Assembly: GCF_048771995.1 (NCBI RefSeq)
Contig: NC_133033.1
Location: 4,092,501 to 4,156,500, forward strand
Reading direction: 5' to 3'
Length of the DNA stretch: 64,000 bases
Source: Taeniopygia guttata
Taxonomy: Eukaryota; Chordata; Aves; Passeriformes; Estrildidae
Shown here: positions 46,401 through 57,600 of the stretch, one piece after another
How the letters are laid out: every line of letters begins with the position of its first letter
Position numbering within the stretch: the stretch's first letter is position 1
Notes under the pieces: model-generated
Database searches by the model: none
Seen by the model: the letters and a program-made list of their open reading frames with translations, nothing else
Told to the model about the DNA's origin: nothing
Made by a program: the position numbers and the translations under genes

Positions 46401-49400
46401 TAAGGCAGCCTGACACTTCCCATTATAAAACTCTCCTTCCAGTTCCTCACAGCTCTGCCAAATCCTAATGATTTTGGACTGATTTTTTTTTCTCACCAGC
46501 CTGCCTCTGGATGAATTTATTTAGGAAAAGGAAAATTCAACATCTATTTACAATGGCAAGGCTAGAAAACAAACATTGTTTTGCCTGTGTTTTAGAGAAG
46601 TGACCTTTTCCTTGACAGCTCTACTTTGCTGGCACGTGGAATCGAGCAGCTCTGCTGAGTCTGAGCTGTGCCATTTGCCAGCTCTGTAAAAAGCCAGCCC
46701 CAGTGCTCAAACTGGGGACTAAGGGACTCTGCCTGCTGGTAGGGCATGAAAACTACTTGCATTGAGTAGTATTTCCCAGAAATAAAGTGTTTTCATTTAT
46801 TCATGTCAGAAAATACGATAAATGTTTAACAGCATGGCCAAGGCACCCACTAAGGATGTGGGAGACCCTAATTGAATCCTTGCTCTGCTTGGATCAGTAT
46901 CCAACATCAGACATGACCTTATGGGCTATAGGTGTTGTGATCCCTGGTGATGGGTTTTGGGATCTCTGTCTCACTCAGAATTCAGATTTATACCCCCTGT
47001 AGCCATGACATAAAATGCTTACAAAGATTGAACCAGCAGCACTGTCACCATTTTACACATGGCCAGCTCCATCCCTAGAGAGGCAGAAGGCTTCTTCAAG
47101 CTCTACAGCTCATTAATAGCCGAATTTAGAGAAAACACCTCTCTCTTGGCTCTGCCTGGGCCAGGGGAAGGAGTGGGGATGCCTGGCTGATGCAGCACAT
47201 GCGTCCCTTGACGCGCCATAAACCAGCATTTACACCTTCGAGTGCCTATTGGGGTACTCTTAACTACAGAGAGAATGTACCTGATATCTCTGTGGGAAGT
47301 TTGTCTTTTTTGCTGGGGAATTGCTGCTGAATTTGGCCTCCTGCAGCACTCACCAGGAACTGGTAGTCGTGGAAGTTGTAAGGCTTGCGGAAGTACTTCT
47401 CGTTGTCCCCGTAGTGCAGGCGCTCGCAGGCGGCGTCGTACCGCAGCTCCCGCCACTCCCCGTTGTACACGTACTCACAGAGCCCTCCAAAAAACCCAGG
47501 GTCGTACACGTTCTGCCTCCCCTCCTGTGTCAGGATGTTGTATCTTGGAAAGAGGTAGCATTCAGGAGTTTGTTCGCCACTCCCGTTTTATTTCCTCGGT
47601 CTCTGCCACAGGTTCTCCTGATGTTACAGGTTATCGATCCTCAGGCCTCCTGAGGAACTGGAATAGAACTTAAAGCTGGGCTGGGTTTGTTATCTCGTTG
47701 CTGTCTCCTTCCCAAAGCTACCAGGAGGCAAACAGCCATTTTATTTCCAAGGCATTATTTGGGCTCGCATGCGAGAAATGGAAGCAGTCGGTGAAGTTGC
47801 CCAGCCCCTCCCAGCCAGCACAGCTATGAAAGTCCCAAAGTCCTGGAATTCCTCCAGGTTCCTCTTGAGCCCAATGCATCTCATTGTCACAAAGTGCTTC
47901 CTGGCATTCTCTGCAATTATTTTCTGTCTTAATTTAATCTCTTTCTTTTTAATAATGGTCCCGTTTCTCAGGGTAGTTAACACCCTCCCTAGACATGAAG
48001 CCTGTGCTTTGCCAAGTCTGTCACTTATTATTTCCTTATTCCTCCTTCTTCCTGCTCTCCAGCCCTCACAGCTGCTGCCCTCTGAAATCCCTCCTATTAC
48101 TTAGTATTCCATGTAATTCTGTGGCCCAAAATGAAAGCTTTATTCAAACTAGACAGCAGCACTGCTCTTCTCAACAGGGAACCATCTTTAGGACTAAGAT
48201 AGCAAATGCCATTGCTTTTGTGTGTTCTGCAGGAGAAACACTTCAGAGAGCAGAACTGAACAGGGTTCTCAGTGGAAATTAATGCATGCCTTGTAAAACT
48301 TTTGATGGACCCTCCCAGGCCCTGGGCCAGGGAGACATTTATCTCATGGACTCCAAAGAGTGTTGGATTGAGCTGATGTGAAAGTTGCACAATGGCTGGC
48401 TCCATTCTCATCCTGTAGCCCATGTTCATAAAATCCAATAATGGTTTGGGCTGGGAGGGACCCTAAAGATCATCTCATTCCAATGCCTCTGCCACAGACA
48501 GGGCAGTGTTCTCCAAGGGAAACTGAGCAGTAGTTTGGTTAAAATACAAGGTTTTCAACAGTGACAATTTGCCTTTCAGTTTCATTTCATTCCAGATTTC
48601 TCTTTTGCCTGTATTACCTAATCAAAATATGAAACTGAGCAGGGAAACACTTTTCATGGATAGGAGTATTTACATATACTCATGTGGAGCTCAGGCTCTC
48701 TGCCTTGAATCTGTGCTCTGAACCGAAATCCTGGAGTTACATCTCCTTAAGGATGAATGCCAGAAGGGTGCTGCATCTCCAAAGTCTGCTGTTTTCTTTA
48801 TTCTCTTACCTTTAACAACTGGAGAAAGCCGTGAAATAACTGGGATCTATTTTTTCAGGAGTATAAGAAGGGCATCACAAGTACTGTGGTCAGGTAATAG
48901 ATCTGAGACAGAATTTGAACTAAAAGGTGGAATGAACCCTCACTGCTACTCATGGTCACAGGGGACAGCACCTCCCCTTTGGGTTTTGTACAGCTCCTTA
49001 TCAATTCATGGATCCCTGCTATTACTAAGGAAGAGCAATATAAGAAACATAATCCTGTTTTGATTGTGAGAGGAGCAGCTATTGATTAATTACTCACCCT
49101 TGGACTATTTTTTCCACCCCTGGGATTGGGAACAGATGTTCACAAGGGTTTTCGATATCTTCATCCTCACAATTATCCTCATCAGACCCATCTCTGCAGT
49201 CTCTGTCTCCGTTGCACAGGAGATGCCGTTGAATGCAGCGCCCTAAATTGCACAGATGCAGGCGGTGGCTTATCCGCCCTCCAGAAATCCTGGCTGGCAG
49301 CTTGCATTGACTGTGCTGCTTTTCACCCACATCTCAAGGCCACAAGAAGTCATGCTGTGTGTTAAGCACAGCATTATTCCATGAGGAATTGGCTTTTCCA

Positions 49401-51767
49401 AGCTTCTGGGACCTAAACACAGCACAGAGTCCAAGCTGGCCACTCCCATGGGCGTCTATCAGGTGGGAATCAAGGAGAGGTCACCTCACCACCCTGACTT
49501 TATTTTCTAAAATCACACTCTTGGAAAGTTGCTGTAGGAATAGCTTCACCCTTTGGCTTAAGGAATTCAACTCCATCTTATTAAAGTGCAAGGTTTCCTC
49601 TTCCCATTGCAGGAGGCATTTTAGGGAGTTTATTGCAATAATTAATTGCAAGAATGGATATTTGCAGAAAAGGCAATGTGGGAGGGCTTTTGCTTCTGGG
49701 AGCGTGGAGAAAGCCTTGAGGAGGGAACTGGCACTGCTTAATTTCCCCCAGTGCAGTGATGATAACCTGCTTCAGGTGATGAGCTGGTCATGGAGCTGGC
49801 CTGTGGCTCCAAATTTCAATAGAATTCTCATAAAATGCTCAGGAAGGAAGTTTGAGCCATTTGTATAGAAACAAAAATCTGTCAAGGCTAGTCAAAGTTT
49901 CAGAGAACAGCAGTTTTATATCCTAATCCTCAGAGCTGGAGGTGGCTAAAAATAACTAAATCACCCCAACAGATTGCTGGTTGGATTGATGATTGAACTC
50001 TGTCTCTAGCAGGGGAGAACGCGGAGCGTTGTGCCCACAGAGGGGAGTGTGAGCACACAGCACAGCAGTTAGAGCAGAATATTCCTACTCTCTTTGTTCC
50101 ACTGAAAAATTCACATTCTCCATGTCACACAGCCTTCTTTTCCACCCAAATCTGAGCGCAGCATGGATGGATTTCTGTAGAAGTGGGGGGAAAACACTGA
50201 AGAGGGGAAATTCCCTGCTTTCTCTTGTACTGGCTCACCCTCCTGCTGCTTGGGGCGGGGGATTGATCCCCCCAGGACCAAAACCTCTGTGTCAGGGGTT
50301 TGTGCCTGGGTCACTCACCTGTTTCCTTGCACTGGAAGTCCTGCCCACACCCTGGTGGCCCTGAGCAGGTTGTCTCAGCTCGACAGGCTTGCTCATCCCA
50401 GAGGTGCCCGGCGCATCTCTGCCCTCCAAACTCCGCCGGCCGCGCCAGCCGCCGGTGCCGGTGCTGCACAGAGACACAACCCCGTCTGTGCCCCACAGAC
50501 ATCCCCTCCACAGCCCAAAAAGCAATCAAAACCAGCATTTTAATAGGTATTCCTATTTCTATGTGTGTGTGTGGCTTGTAGACTTTGTGTGTGATTAAGG
50601 CAGGGAGTCAGCAGAGAGCCTGGAGCTCAGATTTGCCTGGAGTTCATACGGGTGAACTTAGAGGGGGCTAGAATGGCTGTGTAAAAAAATATCTCTATTT
50701 TATACCTTGGAAAAATATGGCATTTTTCCAGCTGCATATGCTTTGTCCTGCAGTGCACCAGGCTCAGATGGACACAGACACTAATTACAGCACTGATCCT
50801 GCAATATTTCTGATGGATTATTAATGAGAATTGCTGCTCTTTAAACTAGGAAGGGGGGAAAAAAGAAAGGGAGAAAAGCCATATTATTTACTGATAATAA
50901 ACTGTCTATAAGCACAGGAACAAAAAAGGCAGGGATAAGATAAACTCAGTAGAAAGCAGAATTATGTCAGGTGTGTGAAAATAAATTCTCAAACTATGAA
51001 GACATATGTGAAATGATATAAAAATATGTGAACAGGAGCTGATGTATGAAGGCTGCTTCTAATTTCTTTTTACTGGACTATTTGCATTAAGAATCAGGGG
51101 ATACTTAATTAAATCTGAGACAGAAAAGGAAGAAAGTCTCAGGCAACTATTCTGGCCTGATTCTTCCACCATTTGCCTTGATTTTGCTTTTCCTGTCCTC
51201 CTGCCTCCAAAGAATTTATTCCCCAGTTTACACCAGGGTAAATAAGAGCCTCTCTAGCAGAGGAGCATTTCCATCATATTTGGATGAGTTTACTGGATGC
51301 TTCAGAATGATGAATATGTATAATATATATAATTAATGTGTGTAGATCCTCATCACAGACACATCTGAAGAGAAATGAATACATTACAGTGGATCCTTAC
51401 TTTTTTCTCTTGGCAAGGGAAGCAATCAGTCCATCCTGACCACTGGCTCAGCTGACAGTCAACAGGAGCTGGAGAATTAACATCTCTGCTGCTCCTTCTA
51501 GGGAGGGGAAGAAAGAGTGGTCTGAGGCCTTTGAAGCTGTGTTTTCAGAGGGGCTGAAGGCTGGAAGGGGGAAAATTATCTTTGTGTGTGTTTTTCCACC
51601 AGGAAGCTGGTTGGTAGGAAATGGGAAGCATCCCAAGATGTCCCATCCAAGTATTCACCATCAGAATTGAGCAGGGCCTGCAGGGGCAGTACCTAGGGAT
51701 TTTGTCTTGGCATTCCTGCTCTCCCAAGACATCTTTGCCCTTTCCAATAGGTAGATTGCAATTAAAA

Positions 51768-51798
<31 letters not shown>

Positions 51799-54603
51799 TA
51801 TGACCACCATACTGAGTAAAGAGAAGCAGTATCGTGAAGAGACAGGTTTTAGAGAAAAGCTAATTTTTTGTCTTTTTTTTCAGAAGCACATCACAATCTC
51901 CAGGAGCAGGGATGTTTATCACTACTGAGCCTGTTTTGATGTCACTTTCTTTACACCCCTGTGAGCTCTCAAGGTCAGGATTTTTCCTGGCCAGTGTGAA
52001 ATCAGATCCAGGTTTCCATGGGTTCTGTGGAGGGGTGGGATTGGCTGCACCAACAGTGCTGAGAGAACGAGGTACAAAGGATCTCGACTAAGAATTTGTT
52101 GGTTGAGTATTTCTAAAGCAAAATACACAAATTATGAAGAGAAGAAAATAAAGGAATATTATGAAAGGAGAAAAGGGCAAAGGTAGGGTATTTTAGTGGC
52201 TCTTGGGTCAGACTCTGCACATACTCTGAATATCTCTACACAACAGCCAGAAAATACTTCTCCTGCCTCCCAGCCCAGTCATGACAATCTCTAGTTCTGT
52301 CTCTACTCCTAAAACCTTCATTTGTATGAGCCATTTCTTTGTCTTGAGGAGCAATCTGTGGCATGCAAATACAACCCTGCGTTTGCCAAAGCCTTCAATG
52401 CATTTTGAGGGTTTGCTGCAAGTCAGAACATTATTATTTTTATTATTATTTTGGTGATTAACTAATGAGGAGTCTGTTTTACTTTACAAGACTGCAATCC
52501 AAAGAGAAATATTGGTAATGAGCAGGGGTTTGTAGCTCATGGGGGATTCACCAGAGGCTGGGGAAGAGAGATTTACTGGACAAGAGCCACATGAGCTCGG
52601 TAGGGAGTGTGGGTGCAGATCCCTGTGTGAGGTGAAAACCCAGGAGCCTGCAGGTGAGCCCAGAGCTGGTGGACATGCAGGTGTTGATGCCTTTTTGCCC
52701 TGACAGGAGGATTTGGGGGCTGCATCCTTCAGCACTTCGCAAAGTACTTAATTGGCTCACCTTCGATTGGATTTCACATTTACCTCTTCATTATTCTGCC
52801 TTGTTTGATAAGTTCATCAAACATCAAAAATCTTGTCTTTGTTCATTTTCAAAAGGGATTATCGGAATAAGCCTTCATAATTAAGTGTATCACTACCACA
52901 GGTTTTTTCCTTTCCACCTTCTCCTTGTCTCCATGTTCCAATTATCACTGATACCTTTTTTGATCCTCCTAAATCATATTTGCCTTTACAACAAGCTTGA
53001 AATTAATAGCTGTAGAAAAAAAACCCTCCACCCATTTCCCTATCATGACACTATAGCTTTAGAAAAAAATGTAACTTGTTTATTCCTTTCCTTCAAAGCC
53101 CAAGTGACACTCAGATAGGTTAATAATATTGGGGAAGAAAAACTGAGGTATGAGGATCTGGCTTGGACTGAAAACTGGGTTATTCACATGCACTTGTTAG
53201 CTTCGTGTTGTTGAGTGTAAAATAATTAGAATGCAAAAGAATATGAAAAATATTAACTCATAAATCATCCTGTATAGAGAATTCATTTCAAGTGCCCAAA
53301 CCCAGCCTGCTAATTTCGGTAAGGAAGTTTAAGGAGGCTTAATAGTCATCTGTAAAAGGAAAATCGTTGTGCAAACAGTTCCTTTAAGAAGGAATTATGA
53401 TGCCTGGCTTGGTCTTTGGAAAGCTGCCAGTTTTTAGTTTTGGTTTTTTTTTCTTGTAGCTTTGTGCACATGCCTCAAGTCAGGACAAAACCGATGGGTT
53501 GATTGACATGCTGGTGATTCCTGTATGGAGATCTGGGGAAGGGAGCAGACTTACCTGTGGGAAGGCAGAGCTGGGAGCTCCCTGCACACCGTGGCCTGGG
53601 TTGGTGTTAAAGCCACTGAGCACATGGACAGCATCAAGGGACAGAGCTGAGCCAGCCTCCCCCACATTGCTGTGCCATAGGGAAACTTTTGCCAATGATC
53701 AGCTGCAAACTAAAGCTTTTTAAGTTTTCAGGACTGCTGGAAGGAGCATGGAGCCCACCAGGCTCTGAAATGCTGCAGTAAATCATTGACAGCAGCACAG
53801 ATCCAATCACAAAGAATCAGGACACATCCCAAAGGCCTTTGCCCTTTTGGAAACAAATTCCCAGTTTTCTGGCAAGGAAATATATTAAGCTGTGCAACTC
53901 TTTCCACATTAAAGTCAATCAAGTCCTATTGCAGCAGTGTGTTTCTTACCCAGTCTCCTTTTAATTTGAAGGAGGGGGAAACTCATGTTATTTCCCACAG
54001 TGACTTCACTGTAATTTTGATGTGCCTGGTTGCTGACCAGGGAGAAGCTTCCCAGTACAGCAAATTGAAGATTAGCACAAAATTGAGTTATGAGGGACGT
54101 GTACCTTCCAGATACATGCAGGAAATGTCAGTTCAGCTTCCTCCCTTTCCCACCTCTAAAGCTGCTGTGAGTTATCACCTGGCTTTTGGATGGCCCTACA
54201 CAGCCACTGCAAGATGGAAATTGAATTCCTTGTTTTCTAAAGTGCTTTGGCAGGGGGGAAAACATCCCCTACGTTTGAAATTGTTGTGGCCATGCCTCGT
54301 GCAAAGCCATCTGCTCGTGGTGGCTCTAATGCTTTTAGCTGGGTGGAATCTTAGAGGTTGTGCAATACCACAGACAGCAAGAACACCACAGGTTATTGAT
54401 TCTCAAGATAACAGTCACAAGATGGCAATATTTAGTTCTGTAGTGTTGGAAGAAAATAAAAAAGGCCATGGGAAAGACACTTGGTCACAGCCCAAGTTGC
54501 CTCACAGATGTTTCTTCAAGTTTTCACAGCCTCTAAAATGCCCCTAAAGGCCCTGGGCAGGCCCAAAAATGCATGAGGAATCTGTATCTTCATTAGGTAT
54601 CAG

Positions 54604-54635
<32 letters not shown>

Positions 54636-57600
54636 TGTATGAGGACTTGTCTGTTCAAACAAGTGCCTGTTTCTCCCTGCTTTTTCTCCTGCATAAGCAG
54701 CCTGAGATGCTTCGTGTATAAATTAAGTGTTCCGAGCAGACAACTAAAAGTTTGAACCTAAATAAATTCAAGGGAAAGTGTAATTATTGTTAGAAAGTGT
54801 GGTCTTGGGCTATTATATTGTCCTGTGTCCACAAAAGGCTGGGCTGGAAGTGTCATTTTGTGTATTTCCCATATCAGTTGCAAAGCTGAGTTTCAATAGC
54901 TGGTATTATAAATTATCAAAAGGAAAGGACTTCTTAGCAGGTTATTTTCATGTAATTAACGTTCAGAGTGACCCTGGGGTTTGTCTTTGCTAAACACTAA
55001 GAAATGTAGCGCAGGGGTAAACTGTGTATTGAAATGAAAGGAGCAGCGCCCTTCTGTGACCTTGGGGAGGACATTAATACAATCCTTTACCTACTAATGC
55101 ACTGCAGATGAGCTCAGAAAGTCCTTCTGCTCTCTTTGCCTGTGCAAGAAGAACTCCAATAAGAGGTTTAATATTTTTTTAATATACTATTAAACCTAAA
55201 TTGCTGTCTCCTGGGAGAAGAAGTAGGGAAATATAAGTGGCCTGAGGCGATCCCCCTCGTCACCTCCCCGTTACACATCACAGCCTCCCTGCAGGTGGCT
55301 GGTTAGACAGAAAGACATAAAAAGGTTTTGGCCATGCTTATGGAGGTCTGGTGGGGATGCACCCCACTGGTTTCCATCCAAACCTGGGCTGCCCTGTGAT
55401 ACAATGAATGCCCATGCATTCCATCTTCTATTTTATTTTCTGATAGCAGCATCAGAAACACCCCCTGGATATAATGGAAGTTATTTGTGGGACATCTCCC
55501 AGGTAAAAGGCTGGGCTGGTTTGTGCAATCAGGCAAAAAACCAATTTCTCACTGATAGGTGATGTTGGAATTTGTGGTATTGATGATTCTGAGATTGTAA
55601 AATATCTTTGTTTTTCTGTCTTGCTGCTAAAGGAGTTATAATTTGTTTGTGCTGGTTTTTGAGGTAGTTTATTTTTGTTTATCTCTAACATGTTCTGCTG
55701 CCCTGCCGCAGCTCTGTCCTGCAGGGCAGCGTGTGGGGCTCTGCCCTCAGTGGGATGTTACAAACATTAAATACCACAAACTACCTGTGCTGGATTTACA
55801 ATAACGTGCCAATATCTGTCACCTACGTTGGACAGTGTGTCCCCAGCCTAAACCAACAGAAAAATGGCAACACCACAGTGAAACATGGAGGGCATGAAGA
55901 AGGAGGAAAAGGACAAAACACACTTAATTTCTTCTGTCCCCGTTGAACCCCTAATCTAAAATCCTAAAATTTTACTTTTGCACCCGTGCCACACTTAATT
56001 ATTACTCATATCAAACACTCAGAGCTGGTAATTCACCCTGTAAGATTGAAAACTCTTTTCCATGGACAGAGATCACAGCCAGTGTCTCTGGGGGCTCTGT
56101 CCAGGGGGGTTCCTGACCCCTGCCAGGGTCCCAGACCTGCCAGGGCAGCCAGAGGGAAGCCCTGGATTCTCACAGGAAAGGTCCAGCCAAGGGCCAGCAG
56201 ATGGCCACAGCCCCACTGCTGGACCTGCCAGTCCTGTGGTGCCACCGAACCCAGAACTGCTCTGATGAGGGATCTCCAGCACTTGGCTTTGAGCACACAG
56301 GGGATTACACGGTCTATATTGCCAAAAAAAAGATGTGCACTTAAGTGTGGGGTCGGGGCATCTTGCAGAGGCAGCTGTGTGGCTTGGGCTGAGAAAATAC
56401 CTGACGCTTTGCAAGGCTGTTAAATTCATTTTCTTGGCTCCTACAGTGCTTTGGTGGGGCTGGTGTTCAAACTTTTGATGGAGCTGTGTGGGTACCTTTG
56501 TGGGCTCCTAAGCACAGCCACAGCAAGTGTTGGCAATACTGTGTGTTCCTAAATCCCCCAGCACTGACAGACACAGCGAGCAGCTCGGTGGTGGAAGAAA
56601 TGATCCTGTTTCCCCCTCTGCTGGAAAACCACGATATGACCTCCTGGTAGGAAAAATATGATATTCCAGCCCATCCTCGTCCCTGCCTATGGCAAGGGGT
56701 GGGAATTAGATGACTTTTATCGTCCCTTCCAACCCAAATTATTCTAGAATTCTATGAAATGTGCAGGGAGCCAGGCTGGGGGCAGTGTCCTGCCCTCCTG
56801 GGGACAGAATAAGGCATTAAACCCGAGCCAAATCCTTCCCTAGCACAAGGATGTGCCCTGCTTTCTATTTTCACCCATTTTGGGGGCTTTTGAGGGGTTT
56901 GTTTTGTTTTGTTTTTTTCCAGAATTGTGGTCTCTGCTGCCTTTTCCAGTGTTTATTGGGGGCAGTAGCTGTGACAAAGGAAACCAACTTGTCAGACCAT
57001 CCTCAATCTAAAATATCTTGACACTGGGCTGATGTTGTCACCAATTATGTCATGGGCAATACCTACATTTTGTTATATCCCAAAAAAGACTGGATTGCCC
57101 CAAAATTTGCCTCATCTTCACCAGTCACACTGCCCTACCTTTCTAAAAAGCTGAAGTATTAAGGAATATTAAGAATAATACGAAATACTAAGAATAATAT
57201 TAAGAATAAAGCATATTCCCAAGATCTCCTGTTGTTCTTGGCTTCTAGTAGCACCTCTGTAAAATCCAAAAGGGATAAAAAAGTTGAAAAAAAACCCACC
57301 CAAATCTCTATAACAGACTTATATACAAACTCCACCACTAAGTAGCTGAAAAGAATAATCCAGGGAAAATAAGTCAGCTGGATGCTGTGCTTGCAGTCCT
57401 CAGACTGATGCAACTACATAATGTACTAAATATACTAATAATTATTAATAATACACTAATAATAAGTGCAGGGAAAAAAACACCCAAGAAATTAAATTTA
57501 AACCTTTTAAACAGGCCAAAATGGTTTGTTCTGGGGGGAGATGTGCTTGTGCAGGGAGTGTTTGGGGCTGCTGCTCTCAGCAGTGGTGTTTGGATTTATT

